From contig CAMRHE010000012.1 of NCBI GenBank assembly GCA_947044405.1, forward strand, positions 11,548,001 to 11,612,000: a DNA stretch of 64,000 bases. The letters run 5' to 3'. This document shows, one piece after another, positions 36,020 to 48,559 of the stretch. A program made the translations under genes and the position numbers. The DNA is from Leptodactylus fallax. Its lineage: Eukaryota > Chordata > Amphibia > Anura > Leptodactylidae. Below the pieces are notes generated by a model. It was given only the letters and a program-made list of their open reading frames with translations, did not search any database and was not told where the DNA came from. Within the stretch, counting starts at the first letter, position 1, and each line of letters begins with the position of its first letter.

Positions 36020-36330
36020 CATATTTTTCGTAACAGTTTATGTGGTGATAACTTAGGCCTCAAATGCAGTACAAGTTCATCTCGCTTTGCGGTGGTCTCT
36101 TGTATATGTGTTTGGGTGTCTGGGGTCTATCTTGCAGCGCTGTCTAGGATTTAAACAGCTGGTTCTACTGCTCTTTGTAATAAGCCAGTTCCTGCAATTT
36201 CTGATATTTTTTCCAGAGACAATTACCTTTGGTATTATTCTGAAATCTAGCCTCAAAAATTGTTCCTAATTTATTAGATGGGTTTTTCTGTTACCAGGAG
36301 AACATGCATGATAATTTATAGGGTGACTGT
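36020..36330. other. No gene seen
   Basis: Non-coding sequence with no recognised structure. Confidence 0.4.
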
Positions 36331-36339
36331 CACAGATAA

Positions 36340-37560
36340 TGCACCCTGATCAGAATGATGGGCACTGAAAGGACATATTTGTGGAAAAATTTGCAGTTTG
36401 CATGCTTTGCATCAAATTCGGGAAAACTCCAGTGGGGTCAAAATGATCACTAAACCTATTTATAATTTTTTTTTTTAGGGCTGTAGTTTTCAAAATGGCA
36501 TCACTTTTGGGGGGTTACTACTGTTCTGTTACTTCTTGGCTCTGTAAAAGAGGCACCTAAATAATTATTCTGGCAAAATTTGCCCTACAAAAACCCTTTG
36601 AAGCCCTGCTTTGCACAATACAGTAGTTTACGACCACAATATGTGGTATTGCTGTGTTCAGGAGAAATTGTATAAAGAAGTATGGATTGCTTTTTCTCCT
36701 GTAACCCCTTGTGGAGAATATTTGAGGCTAAAGCGGAGTTTTCTTGGGGAAAAAAATATTTTTTCATTTTTACAGCCTAATGTTAATAACTTCGGTAAAA
36801 CATCTGTGGAGTCAAAATGCTCACAATACCGATTGATAAATTCCTTGAGGTGTATAGTTTCCAAAATGGGTTATTAGTTGGAGATTTCCACTGTATTTAT
36901 AATTTAGGGGCTCTTCAAATGAGACATTGCACCTGAAAATGATTGCCTTAACATCTGCCCTCCAAAACCATAATGCCGTTTTTTTCCCTTCTGCGTCTTG
37001 TTCTGTGCCCAAGCACCAGTTTACATCCACATGTGGTATTTTTCTATGCTTGGGAGAAATTGCAAATTGACAAATTGTGGGATGTGTTTTCTACTTTAAT
37101 CCTTGTGAATGTGTAAATTTTAGGGATAAATTAACATATTATTAAAAAAAATTGAAACATGTAAATTTCACCTCCATTTTGTTTTAATTCCTCTGAAATG
37201 CTTAAAGGATTAAGAAACTTTCTAAATACTGTTTTGAGTTTTTTCAGGGGTTCAGTTTTTAAAATGGGGTTATTTATGGGAGTTGCTTATACAGAGACTT
37301 TACAAGCCCCTTGTAAACTAAATTGGTTAATTAAAAACTGGTTTTGGAAAGTTTCTTTAAACTGCTTGGCTTGTAAACCTCGTAACATGCTAAAAAAAAA
37401 ATAAAGGATGTTTCAACTTTGATGCCAACATAACTATATGTCTGAAAAAGAGGAAATTCCAATTTAGAAAATTGTGAATTTTTCAAAATTTTCACAGAAT
37501 TCCTATTTTTCATTAATAAATGCAAAATATATCTCAAAATCACTTTGGTAAGTTCTAAAC
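36340..37560 (+). repeat. Old repeat built of about 390-bp diverged units
   Basis: The word pattern cagtttt(c/t)..aaaatgg...atcacttttgggggg...actgtt, then gccctgctttg...ca..agttta..accacatatgtggtatt...gggagaaattg, then a (t/c)ccttgtg block, recurs at about 36475-36780, 36855-37130 and 37245 on. It matches a repeat I associate with frogs. The short frames are not genes. Confidence 0.5.
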
Positions 37561-37624
37561 TTGGGTAAGTTCTCAACAGAAAGTGACACTTGTCAGATTT
37601 TCCAAAATACATTGCTTTAGCAAT

Positions 37625-37850
37625 GCTGCTTTGTTTGCCTGCTACGTTATTATCTTTTTATTATTATTATTGTTTATTTATATAGCACCATTAATTCCAT
37701 GGTGCTTTACATTTGCGGATTTACATACGGTACACCAGATATACAAAACAGATAATGCTAACAGAGACCAACTGGCACAGTGGGATAGAGGGCCCTGCCC
37801 GCAAAGGCTTGCAATCTATGTTAGATTAATCCTCCCATTGTTTACACATG
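37625..37850 (+). repeat. Dispersed repeat with LINE/SINE-tail-like start
   Basis: Begins with (tta)n and gtttatttatatagcaccat, then ccatggtgctttacat, and ends in agggccctgcccgcaaaggc. This is a common vertebrate repeat, probably a LINE-derived 3' end or SINE. Confidence 0.55.
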
Positions 37851-38379
37851 GTTTGCTTGTTGCCAGTCCTGTCCTGTGATAACAGGTCAGAGGGATGAGT
37901 CACTGCTCTCTCGGAGGCTGAATTCTCTTGCTGTTATATACAGCTCTACAGCAGGACAATCAGTTCAGCTAATTGCAGTTTGATTATAAAGGCCCAAACA
38001 GTGTCTGTTATCTCTTTATGTAAATACAAAGATAACACTGAATGTTCTCTCTTGCAACATGTAAGTTTGTTTTTCTCTCCAACCCTGTATAATGTAATAT
38101 ACATTTACTGTGCATATTATTTGATCTGCATTTATATTATATTTCTAGTAATCATAATAAATAATCTCTCATGGTAACGGCAATGTCTATATCTACTGAA
38201 GTACTTCATAGTATCCTGTTCATCAAACTGTCAAAACCTGTTCACCAGCTTGTTGAAGAATACAGGAAGTGAGAAGAAGAGAGAGTAGGCAAAGTTGCTG
38301 AGACAGGGAGATGGGAAAACCCCTTTGAAGGATTAAAGATTACAGAAATAGATTTAGGTTATAGGTTATATAGTGAATC
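37851..38379. other. No gene seen
   Basis: Non-coding sequence with no recognised structure. Confidence 0.4.
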
Positions 38380-38439
38380 ACAGATAAATTCGGAAAAAAG
38401 TACAGCAAAAATACAGCTCAAAAAGAGCAGAGGAAACAC

Positions 38440-38665
38440 TGTTTTCCACTTCTTTTCTGCTGCCTTTTGCATTATGTTCCATTCCCCATATAAGTTTGTG
38501 GCAAAAATGCATTAATTTCACATGCTGCAATTTTCAAAAACACATGCATTTCTGAAAACACTGCTTTTCTGCAATGTATGGATGAGATAAAATAAAATCT
38601 TATGCACTTTGCTAGGACTGTAAAATGCAGTCTTTCTCTGTTGCATTTCTGCAATGTGTGACCTC
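38440..38665. repeat. Fold-back family copy
   Basis: Contains catgctgcaattttcaaaaa, gcaatgtatggatgagataa and ctgtaaaatgcag, matching the middle of 3165-3730. It is a diverged copy of the same fold-back family. Confidence 0.5.
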
Positions 38666-38669
38666 AAAC

Positions 38670-41279
38670 TATTACAGCAAATGTCGGCTCTTCAAAAATG
38701 GTGTCTGCTCTGATTCTGTTTTACAAAGTGGAGACTCTGCGGTAATGTCCATGATCAGAGTTCGCTATGATTGCGGGTATTTGTTTCTGCTGTATCTCCT
38801 GATCCCTCCTCTGTGGTCCCTTGGTCCTGTTTCCCATCCCTCCAGTACTTACTTTGTTGCAGGATGGCGAGGTGAGATTGTGAGACACTTCCTGTACATA
38901 TGATAGCAGGGAGCCTTGTGAAGGCTGCCAAGCTTGTCTTAGATATATACTGTAACTGTTAGTAGTCATGTAGTAATTTTCACATTGACTGCGATACAAC
39001 TGGGGCAGAGGGGTTAATTTTTTTTTTCTTTAAAAAAAAAATATTTTAAAAAACTAAAATGCAAATCACCCCTTTTCCCTAGATCACAAATAAAAATAAA
39101 CAAAAATTGGTTAATATTTTGCAGCTGTATTTATAAGGCAAAACCTGAAGTGGATCGCAAAACACAGGAGGTGCAAATCTTTCCATTATACTTTTCTTTG
39201 TTATTGATTTTATCTTATGAGGGAATAATGAAATGCTGTACCCAAGGGCGCAGCAATGTGGAACTGGGACAGTTACTAATAGACCCAAGATGGTAACTAC
39301 ACTGGTCTCAATGATCTTTGGCACCAAATCCTCTTACAAGCCCCAGGTTAGCATAGTGATGAAGGAGTTGCACTGAGGTGCTGGTAAAGAGACTCCTGGG
39401 GCACATTTTGTGTGATGATGTTTCGGGGTGCCCTTGATGTGAGTGATGTAAGGTATGAATGAAGGCACTGGAGATGGAATGGCAACAGCCATAGCTCATG
39501 AATCAGTGTAATTGGCTTAGTTTCATCCATTTACTGTATGACATTGAGGCACATTCACTTGCAGCGCAGGTTCCCTTATATATGACACTTTACACACATG
39601 GACAGGAGTTGCTATTGTTCCTAACCCCTTCCTTGGGCCTCTGACACTTTTCCCTGACACAATATGCATTAATAAAGCAGTAAAAGTCCTTAGCAGTGGC
39701 CCTTTTGGGAGACACTACACAAAATAATAATTAAAAATCCATGTGTTAATGAAGCAACTGGAATTCAAATATCTGCTATGGCTATATGTATAATTATAAA
39801 CTCTGGAACCCTAATATTGTGTTGAACCTATTCCTTGCTGGAAAATTGTTCATAACACAAAGGTCATTGTGGTATTGTTTTGTCTTCATGTTGTGGAATT
39901 TTGTCATTGCATGGCTGTACTATTTATATATAGATAATAAAATTATTTGGGCAAAGGGGCAGCATGCCAATGCAAAATCGATACAAATAGAAAAAAATGC
40001 CTCCTTTCACCAATGCCCCATGGTACTTAAGAGGTCTTCATATTTTTCTCCCATTCTTATTGCATCTATTTCATGATAAAGTTACTGCATATTTTATCAT
40101 TATTGAATGAATATCTTACATACTTTGTCAAAAAAGATTAAATAATAAGGCAGCTTACTGTGAGCAGATGACTAAGTAAAGTAATTGCTTGATAGATATA
40201 AACATACTTTGATTTTAGCATAGGACCAAGTTGTTACCATTGATACAGTATATCAAGCATATATAAACTCCAGTTGGAGCTCAGTGAGCCTACAGCAGTG
40301 CAGTAATGACAAGCCTAGTGTGTTAGGTAAATTTGCATTCTACTTGAAATGTGGATGCAATTTATCTATTGAAGAATGACGAATAGCACTTCCTTTATGT
40401 ACACAAATAGGACTTGTATATTGGAGATTGTGCATTGATTTTTTGAATTTCACTGGATAGCTATAGTCAGATGAGATGATTCATGAGCAGAGCTATTACC
40501 TTCCCTGGTCTTCTCTTGCTATTAGTTTTTTCTTTTGTTAACCCATTTAATAACGATTTCTGACTTCTTTAGAAACATTTAGTTTTATATCTTGAAAAGT
40601 TAGAAATACACTTTTTACTCATGATGTATAAATATATGGATTTATTTCCCATTTATTGTTGTTACATAAGCCTCATTATATGTTCTTTTTGTTGCTTTCA
40701 AGAGAAAATTATATCTCTAGTCCTATAAATCCCATCACTGGTAATATAATTATATGTAAAAATGGAAGTCTTTCTCTTTTGTGTAAGAACACATTAGCTA
40801 TGAGAGCAAAACAGACTTTAGTGTTCAGTTAAGTAAAATTAACAGGAGATTATTATGCCCTTTTTATTTGACAAACTGTTGAATTTTCTGCATGTTCGGA
40901 CAGTACAAAGTCATATAAAAGGCCGCAGAGAACACAATGGTTCATTTATTCCTGATTCCTTCCATTTTCAGATGGAAATTGCCTGAGTGAATGGGCCTTA
41001 GCAAGGGTTTACCATTCTCTAGTTCCTATTCCAAAGAGTGTAAAGGGAGAGCGCTCATTCTTTTTTTCAGCTGTCTTATTGCCGGACACAGGATTGTGAA
41101 AAGGAAGATGAGAAAATGATTGATATCCTGTTGTGTGTATAAAAAATGTGTTTACTATTTTTTAATTTTAGAACAGAATAAGATTAAATTCGAACAGATT
41201 AAGGGTGTAATAGCTGGAACTTGTTTTTATTTTTTGTCTTTTTTATATTCTGTGTTTCTTCAAAATAGATAGTTAAAGG
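38670..41279. other. Large non-coding stretch
   Basis: About 39080-39600 looks like an old unclassified repeat. The rest is AT-rich with short frames (for example 38625-38903 and 39786-40076) that lack domains or plausible splice context. I see no exon I can support. Confidence 0.4.
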
Positions 41280-41645
41280 GGTTATCAATTGATTGACAGG
41301 GATATGACACCTGGGGCCCTGATGATGGACTGTTTCAAGGGCTTCAGTATTCAGATGAGCACTGCAGCCTCTTAATAGAAAGCAAGCACAGTGCTATACA
41401 TTGTGTAATGCCTAAGTATCACAGTACAGCCTCATTTACTTCAATGAAACTGAGTTGTTAACAGGTCATGTGACCGATGAACATGACTCTACATGGAATG
41501 TGAAGCATAAGAGGAACTCAGGGAGTACTGGCACCACTTCAAGCTGCTGATGCACTTGTCTGCCCATGCTGATCTTCCTTTTATGACCTATCCTAAGGAT
41601 GGATCATCAACTGATAAAGCCTTGAAAACCCCTTTAATTCAACAG
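41280..41645. repeat. Frog-type dispersed repeat with inverted ends
   Basis: Starts aaaggggttatcaattgat and ends ccttgaaaacccctttaa, with tgacctatcctaaggatggat near the right end. It is related to the blocks at 3735-4065 and 24830-24920. Confidence 0.5.
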
Positions 41646-41958
41646 CTGGTCTTCTAATGAAATAATGTCTATTTTGCAATTTGTTTCCAATGAACCAAAA
41701 TGGCTGCTGGCACATATAAAACAAGGTAGACATGTGGAGGAAAAGGAGTATCACGTGGTCTCTGTGACCTAGATGGGCTTCTAGCATCACCTGACAATCA
41801 GCCAATCATGAGTGGTAGGTGGAGAGGTTACAGTGCTGATTTCACATACAGAATATAAGATACTATGGGCAGGAAGAAGAGCCATTTTGTGATACCCAAG
41901 GTAAAAGAAAGTTGTGTTATTACTGCATTATCCAAATCAATTGATGCTACTCATAGGA

Positions 41959-41993
41959 GTGTGTGTGTGTGTGTGTGTGTGGGGGGGGGGGGG
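41959..41993. repeat. (GT)n followed by poly-G
   Basis: About ten GT units run into about a dozen G. A simple-sequence tract. Confidence 0.95.
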
Positions 41994-42169
41994 GTGCTCT
42001 GCAATGTGCTGTGCTACTGTAGTTTTCACTGTGTTACACATACATTGGCCAGGTCACCCTTTCATTGTTGATAATCTCATTTAAGTCTTTTTTTGCAAAA
42101 TTTATTGATTTATTTTCTTGTAATACAGTGTCAGATTTGCCATTATGATCTCTGACTGTCCATAAAATG

Positions 42170-42620
42170 TCTTACATTGTTTTTACTGACAGTCCGTTCT
42201 TTTAGTGCAAAATCTCATTTGTTAAGTTTTTTTTGGCAATAGTGTTTGTTAATCAATAAAGATAAAATGACCATTATCTCAACAAAAATCCAAAGTGACT
42301 CACACAGTGTGTTGTAGACTATAGTGCAAAATTTTAATTCAAAGTTTTTTTTTGCAATAGTGTTTTTTGTTAACCAATACAGAAAATCTGCCATTATCAT
42401 GGAAAATATCCAAGATGACTCACGTAGTGTGGTCTACTCTAGTGTAATACTGACTGACCAGGACAACTTTTGAGTTCTAAATCTCATCTTCTTGTTAAGT
42501 ATTTTTTGAAATAGTGTTTTTGTTGACAAATACAGAAAAACTGTCATTATTTATCACAAAAATCCAAACTAACTCAGCAGTGTCATATAGTCAAATACTG
42601 GCCAGCTTACCCTTTGAAGG
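42170..42620 (+). repeat. Diverged tandem leader units of about 130-170 bp
   Basis: The pattern aaatctca(t)...gttaag(t)n..gcaatagtgttt...gttaa(c/t)caata...aaa(a)t(g/c)(a/t)ccattat..c...aaaatccaa...gactca repeats about three times. An inverted, collinear copy is at 63540-64000. Such sub-terminal repeats are often transposase-binding regions, but this is inference. Confidence 0.65.
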
Positions 42621-42748
42621 CTAAATCTAATTTCTTTCCTAATTTTCTTCAATTAGATTTTTTTTTTTGTAAAAAAGAACCAAAACAAATCAAATAAACA
42701 CAGTGTCAGAAATGTTGTCAATCATTATTGTATAAGCAGTGAAGAAAA

Positions 42749-43716
42749 ATGACTGGAGAAAAACAGGGCAAGCGACAGAGTAAGGGAGGAAGAAAAAACA
42801 CTTGCGCTACTGTCACGCCATCCACCAGTGCAAGTACTAATACTAACAATAAGAATGTGGGTGAAAATAGCAACACTACTTCCAGTCCTGGAACCCCTGC
42901 ATGTAGCCACAGGGTTGTTGTGCTTCCTAAGAATAAAGATGAAGTTTTTGAAAGCAGTGAAACACAAATGTCGAGTCAGGTTTCTGTGTGTTCCTCCCCC
43001 TCCTTCTCTGCTGTTGTAATACGTAATTTACCACGCTGCCTTTCTGCACTGTCAACCATGTCTTCTTCACCTTCACTGACACAGATCCCATTCCCTAGTA
43101 GTCATGTGACATCTGCTAAGAGAGATATTCCTCGTACCCCAAGACTGTCCTATTACTTCTCCCCATGATCTTCTTTGTAGGCAGGCAACATCCCCTCCTA
43201 GCACATGGTCATCGTCCTTATCATTGTCATCTCTGTCTGCTTCTCCTCCTTCATCTTCATCTTCATGCCAATGTGCCAATGTCAGTCATGCATAAGGGAA
43301 TGTGTGTCCAGGAAACAGCAATATGTCCCCATCAATCCGGCTGGTCTGCAACATTAACTTGCACTTGGCCAGGTTACTGGCAGTGCGGTTGCTGCCATGC
43401 TACTTAATGGTTTCCACTACATTTCACCCACTGATGGCACACACACAGTCTTAATGAAGAATACCTAGCCACCATTATTTTTCTAGGAAAGCTGTCCCTG
43501 CTTGATATTGCAATGTGGCCTCTCCTTGTAAATGTCCGTGTGGGGAAGGGTGCATTTCACTGTCAACACATGGAGTAGCAATTATAGGCAGGGACAATAT
43601 ACATAACTTTCATTTCCCACTGGGTCAGTGTTTTGAGTGGCATCAGCCACAGTCCAGAAGCACAGCAAGGCCAGGTACTAGTACAGACGCCAGTTTGAGG
43701 GTACAGGCCCAGTTTT
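42749..43716 (+). pseudogene. hAT-like transposase, part before the gypsy insertion
   Basis: The first frame (42749-43168) encodes a K/R-rich start (TGEKQGKRQSKGGRKN) and a long serine/threonine/proline-rich tail. Later frames contain QSGWSATLTCTWPG, and at 43560-43640 VNTWSSNYRQGQYI in shifted frames. This last piece corresponds to VNTWCGNYWQKQYIAFMAHW in the minus-strand copy at 57160-57235, a pattern like the first catalytic region (DxWTS...TAHW) of hAT transposases. There are multiple stops and frameshifts. The assignment to hAT is tentative. Confidence 0.45.
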
Positions 43717-43721
43717 AACAC

Positions 43722-43948
43722 TGTGATGTTGTTATAAGTATATTCTGTATGTTCTTTGCTGCTTACTCATTTTGCTTTGTCTGCCTAGCAACAGTGAGGT
43801 AGTAAGGGAGGAGGAGCTGAGCTAGGAGGAGGAGATGCTAGACAGGGAACCTTGGAGGAAGCATGGAATAAAGAGTTCTGATCCATACAAGTCATTATCG
43901 CATAGTGGAATTATTCCAGGTGACCTGCATCCACACTACAACACTACA
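43722..43948 (+). repeat. Gypsy 5' LTR
   Basis: 227 bp, TG...CA. Contains a ggaataaag poly(A)-type signal near 43865. It differs from the 3' LTR at five bases (for example ctgagct/ctgaact and aggaagc/aggaatc). Confidence 0.93.
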
Positions 43949-43950
43949 AT

Positions 43951-43963
43951 TGGCGACGAGGAT
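43951..43963 (+). promoter_or_regulatory. Gypsy primer binding site, tRNA-Ser type
   Basis: Tggcgacgaggat lies two bases after the LTR. It is the exact complement of the 3' end of a vertebrate tRNA-Ser acceptor stem (atcctcgtcg plus CCA), as I remember that tRNA, so serine tRNA is the likely primer. Confidence 0.75.
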
Positions 43964-44005
43964 TAAGAATCATCCACTAAAGGTATTTCACAGCTACAGA
44001 AAATT

Positions 44006-44801
44006 GTGTACAAGTCTGCAATACTAGCACCAGCTATGGTCTGCTTACCCTCCTTTACTGCATTTGCTGTGCATCAGCCCCAAGCAAACTTAGCAGCATG
44101 CTGGAATAAATGGCTGAAACGCTTTGAGATATTCCTGCAAGAAGTGAACATTACTGACAATGCAAGAAAGAAAGCAATGTTGTTACACTATGCAGGGGAG
44201 CAAGTCTATGATATCTTCACAACTCTGCCTAATACAGGGGAGGACAGTGACTATGAGCTATGCAAAGCAGCATTAAGTAAGCACTTCTCTCCATACATAA
44301 ATGTTTCTCTCCAGTCAAAACAGTCAGCAACAGAAAGCATTGATGTATAGCATGGTCGCTTAAGACAACTTGCAGCTTACTATGAATTTGCAGATACAGA
44401 CAAGAAAATTCTGATGCAAATCATACAAGGATGTGTCTCATCTAAGTTAAGAAGCACTCAGAGATCCCACCGTGACTTTAGCAAAGCTACTGGACATTGC
44501 ACGTATTCATGATGCAGCAGAGAATCAAGCTATAGAGAACACAGACTGTATGCCAGAGCAGCCATATTCTGTAGCAAAGTTCACTCAGAAGCCACATGTG
44601 CCTCACACACAGGCTGAAACCTGCTACAACTGTGGAGGTCCTTATCCTCATCAGAAACCCTGCCCAACAAAGGGAGTAACTTGTCATAACTGTGGGAAAC
44701 AAAATCACTTTGCAAAAGTTTGCAGATCTAAATCACAATCTGCTCTTCCTGCAAAACAAGCCACAGAAAGTTTAGGCAGTGCAGTCAGTGCCCCCTGCTG
44801 A
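44006..44801 (+). pseudogene. Gypsy gag with two zinc knuckles
   Basis: The first frame (44006-44350) shows the gag N-terminal half with ACWNKWLKRFEIFLQEVNIT and KKAMLLHYAGEQVYDIF, typical of mag-like gypsy gag. A TAG at about 44348 and a frameshift near 44462 separate it from the C-terminal half (44472-44801). That half holds two cysteine knuckles, CYNCGGPYPHQKPC (irregular, C-x2-C-x5-H-x3-C) and CHNCGKQNHFAKVC (canonical CCHC). Gag would package the RNA into particles. As written it cannot be made whole. Confidence 0.85.
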
Positions 44802-44877
44802 TGAGCCCAGCAGCACCTACTTATTCTAAGTGACTGGAGAGTTGTCTGAAAATGTGCATGCAATTACTAATCCCTAA

Positions 44878-45010
44878 CAAGTCATCTTAATAAATGGCAC
44901 TCCGGTGGAGACACTGGTAGATATAGGGGCGTCTGTCAACGTTATTAGTCACGCCTCCTATAATCGGCTAAAAAACAAACCTGCTTTGCAATGTACTAAC
45001 TTGAAGATAT
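44878..45010 (+). pseudogene. Gypsy aspartic protease, active site changed
   Basis: Reads VILINGTPVETLVDIGASVN. The catalytic D-T/S-G triad appears as D-I-G, a change expected to weaken or destroy activity because the threonine/serine is conserved in the family. A stop follows at about 45041 and the frame changes before RT. Confidence 0.75.
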
Positions 45011-45104
45011 ATCCTTATGGTTCAGCTACTGCATTACCCATGTGACAAATTTCAGGCAGTACTAACGTCTTGATGGGAAATCCATTACAGACACTTTCTG
45101 TGTA

Positions 45105-46068
45105 GTGGAGTGTTCTGCAGACACTCTCTTCAGCTGCAGTAGTACGGTATCTCTGGGCCTAGTGAAACTGGTAAACAGCATAGCACACTCTTCTGTCCCA
45201 AATATTATGCAGAAATATCCTCAACTCTTTCAAGGCCTAGGAAAGCTGAAAGACTTTCAAGTGAAATTACAAATTGACCAGCCAGTACAGCCTTCAGTTC
45301 AACCTCTCAGACGCATCCCATTCCACGTCTGCAAGCTTGTGGAGAAAGAACTTCAAGATCTGGAGACATCTGATGTTACTGAACGTGTGGAGGGCCCAAC
45401 TCCCTGGGTCTCACCAATTGTTGTTGGATGTAAAACTAAGCAGCCTCGTAAAATCAGATTATGTGTGAATATGCGACATGCCAATCGAGCCATTCAAAGA
45501 GAAAGGCACATTACGCCTACCATTGATGACATTCTCGCAGATCTAAATGGTGCAAAAATATTTTCAAAAATTGATCTAAAATCTGGTTATCATCAGCTTG
45601 AATTGCACCCAGACTCCAGATGTATAACAACTTTTAGCACTCATGTCGGTCTGAGAATGTTCAAGAGGCTGAACTTTTGCATTTCTTCGGCTGCAGAAAT
45701 ATTTCAGAACTTTATCAAACAGGTTCGTTCAGGAATACCTGGAGTCTTCAATGTCAGTGATGACATCCTTATCTTTGACACAACCCAAGAGGAACATAAC
45801 AACAACGTAGAACAAGTCTTTCAGAGACTGCAAACCTGCAATCTAACCGCACATACGTCAAAATGTGAGTTCAACCGGACATCATTAAATTTTTTTGGCT
45901 ATTTTTTTTCTGAAAATGATGTTTCTGCAGACCCTGAGAAAATAGCTCTGCTAGCCAGCCTCAAAATGTATCAGATGTTCAGAGTTTTCTTGGACTGGTC
46001 ACATACTGTGGATGTTTTATACCTGATCTGGCTACTGTTGCTGAAACCCTACGACACCTCACTAAAAT
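45105..46068 (+). pseudogene. Gypsy reverse transcriptase
   Basis: A 321-codon frame covers the RT: LQIDQPVQPSVQPLRRIPFH at the start, PWVSPIVV, RLCVNMRHANRAI, SKIDLKSGYHQLEL (first catalytic aspartate block) and NVSDDILIF (the catalytic DD, in place of YADD). The last about 30 codons keep RT-type similarity in a shifted frame and then meet the LINE insertion at about 46068. In an active element the enzyme would copy the RNA into DNA inside the particle. The frame lacks a normal link to gag and protease. Confidence 0.88.
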
Positions 46069-46078
46069 AGATAGATGA

Positions 46079-46551
46079 TAGATGGTGTAATCCTAGGCAC
46101 ATTGTGATTAAGGAGCAAACTTGCTATAAGGACATTGAACTATTAGCTGTGAGCATGAGACCTTTCTATCTACCAAGGGAACTATCGCATGTCACCATTA
46201 TGCATATGTCCCCCCCCCTCAGCGAAAGCTGACGCTGCCTGCGAGGTCCTACAAGCCACGGTGAGCCATTTGCAGTTGAAACACCCCCAGGCTCTCTTTC
46301 ATGTGTCTGGAGACTTCAACCATGTCTCTCCATCATCCACACTGCCCAGTTTCACACAGTATGTAACCTGCCACACAAGAGACAACAAAACACTGGACTT
46401 GTTCTTTGCCAACGCGAGAGAGGCATATAACTCATCAGCCCTACCGCCCCTGGGAAGATCGGATCACAACCTAGTGCATCTCCGACCTGTGCACAAGCCA
46501 CTTGTACGTAGAGAACCAGCTGTCACCCGCACAGTGAGGATATGGTCCTAG
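46079..46551 (+). pseudogene. LINE endonuclease, C-terminal half
   Basis: The codons read WCNPRHIVIKEQTCYKDIEL, AVSMRPFYLPRELSHV, then (after a C-run frameshift at about 46208) VSGDFNHV, DNKTLDLFFANA and GRSDHNLVHL. The SGDFN and SDH motifs are catalytic blocks of the apurinic-type endonuclease that nicks target DNA for LINE integration. A TAG at 46549-46551 breaks the link to RT. The N-terminal half is missing. Confidence 0.82.
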
Positions 46552-48559
46552 GAGAGTGATGAGGCTCTGAAGGATTGTTTTGACACAACCACATGGGAAG
46601 TTCTGCAGGATTCTTATGGAGAAGATATAGAAGGACTCACACACTGCATAACGGACTACATTAATTTTTGTGTGGACAACACAGTACCCACAAAAGTGGT
46701 GAGGTGCTTCTCCAACAACAAACCATGGATTAACTCTGATATAAAAACACTACTTAAGGAGAAAAAGATGGCATTCAGGACAAGAGATAAGGAGGGGTTG
46801 AGGGAAGTACAAAAGGAGCTGAGGCATCAAATCAGGCAGGGAAAAGCCAGTTATAAGGAAAAGATGGAAAAGCAAATGGAAAGAAAAGACATAAGGGGGG
46901 GTCAGGGAGGGGCTTAAGTCAATTTTGGGTCATAAACAGTCTGTCTGCCAGATTGAGGCAGATGTTAATTGGCTTAATGAACTAAACCTATTCTTCAACA
47001 GATTTGATCACATACCAGCTCCTCCCACCCCAGCATGTCCTTCAGTTCCCCCCACCATAATGACTACACCCCATGCGGCTACGTCCCAACAGACCAGTAA
47101 ATCCAGAAATCCGTCTTTATCTGACCACAGTCTGACCTTCACACGGGCCCAGGTAAGGAAGGAGATGAAAAAGATCAAGGCGAGGAAAGTTGCAGGGCCA
47201 GATGACATCTGTGCAAGGCTAATTAAGACGTGTGGGGACCAGCTGTGTGGTATAATTACATATATGTATAATATGAGCCTGAGGCAGGAAATAGTCCTTG
47301 AATTATGGAAATCTTCTTGTGTGGTACCAGTTCCAAAGAAACCTCACCCTATGGACCTCAACGACTACAGACCTGTAGCACTGACATCCCACTTGATGAA
47401 GATCTTAGAGAGATTGGTTCTCACACATCTCCGCCCTCTAGTGAGCCCCGCTATGGACCCTCTCCAGTTTGCTTATCGGCCGGGCATTGGGGTAGATGAT
47501 GCCATCATCCACCTTTTGCACAGGGCTCTGTCTCACCTGGAGAAACCAGGAAACACGGTGAGAATAATGTTCTTTGATTTCTCCAGTGCTTTTAACACCA
47601 TACAGCCCCGGTTACTGAGAGACAAGCTGGGCCTTGCTGGAGTGGACACCACCTCTCCAACTGGATCCTAGACTACCTCACAAATCGACCTCAATACATG
47701 AGAGCCCAAGACTGTGTGTCAGATACCGTGATCTGTAATACGGGGGCACCTCAGGGTACGGTTCTCACCCCTTTCCTCTTCACACTGTACTCTGCAGATT
47801 TTAGGTGCAACTCACTCTTGTAGCTGCTACCTACAGAAGTATTCTGATGACTCTTCAATAGTAGGTCTCATCACAGATGATGATGACAGGGAGTACAGAG
47901 AACTGAACCGGGATTTTTTGGACTGGTGCCAGCGGAAACATCTCAAGATTAACGCGGGGAATACCAAGGAGATGGTGGTGGACTTCCGTAAATGCAGATG
48001 CCCTCCTAAACCAGTGGACATCCTGGGGATGGGCATCGAGATTGTGAACACCTATAAGTACCTGGGTTTGCTCCTTAATAATAAGCTGGAATGGGCAGAT
48101 CATATGGAGGTCCTGTACAGGAAGGGCCACAGCAGGCTCTACCTGCTTAGGAAGCTGAGAGCCTTTGGAATCCGGGGGGCACTTCTTAGGACTTTCTTCA
48201 ACTCGGTAGTGGCATCAGCCATCTTCTTTGGAGTGGCCTGCTGGGGGAGCAGTATATCAACCAGGGACAGAAATAAACTTGACAAGCTGATTAGAAGGGC
48301 CAGCTCTGTCCTGGGGAGCCCACTGGACCCAGTGCAAGTGGTGGGTGACAAAAGGATACTGTCCGTGGTGAGCTCCATGCAGAAGAAGAAGTCCCATCCC
48401 ATGCATGAGACTGTGAAAGTGCTGGGCAGTACTGTCAGTGACCGACTGCTCCACCCTAAGTGTGAGAAGGAGCGCTATCGGAAGTCTTACCTCCCCACCG
48501 CGGTTAGGCTGTACAACCAACACCGACCTAAGCGGAGATCAATACACACAAAGAACTGA
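46552..48559 (+). pseudogene. LINE reverse transcriptase
   Basis: The linker (46552-46917) is followed by the RT: SSCVVPVPKKPHPMDLNDYR, RPVALTSHLMKILERLV, LQFAYRPGIGVDDAI, FFDFSSAFNTIQPRLL (first catalytic aspartate), the catalytic KYSDDSSIV near 47850, and the C-terminal CQRKHLKINAGNTKEMVV to NTYKYLGLLLNNKLEW block with the thumb/connection end at 48556. Frames change at about 46918, 47640-47650 and 47820-47918. The (F/Y)SDD centre and the C-terminal layout match Rex1/Babar. The enzyme would prime on nicked DNA. Confidence 0.85.

Noticed and set aside
39786..40076. 96-residue frame as a small gene
   Set aside because: AT-rich, no motif, no nearby exon or promoter evidence.
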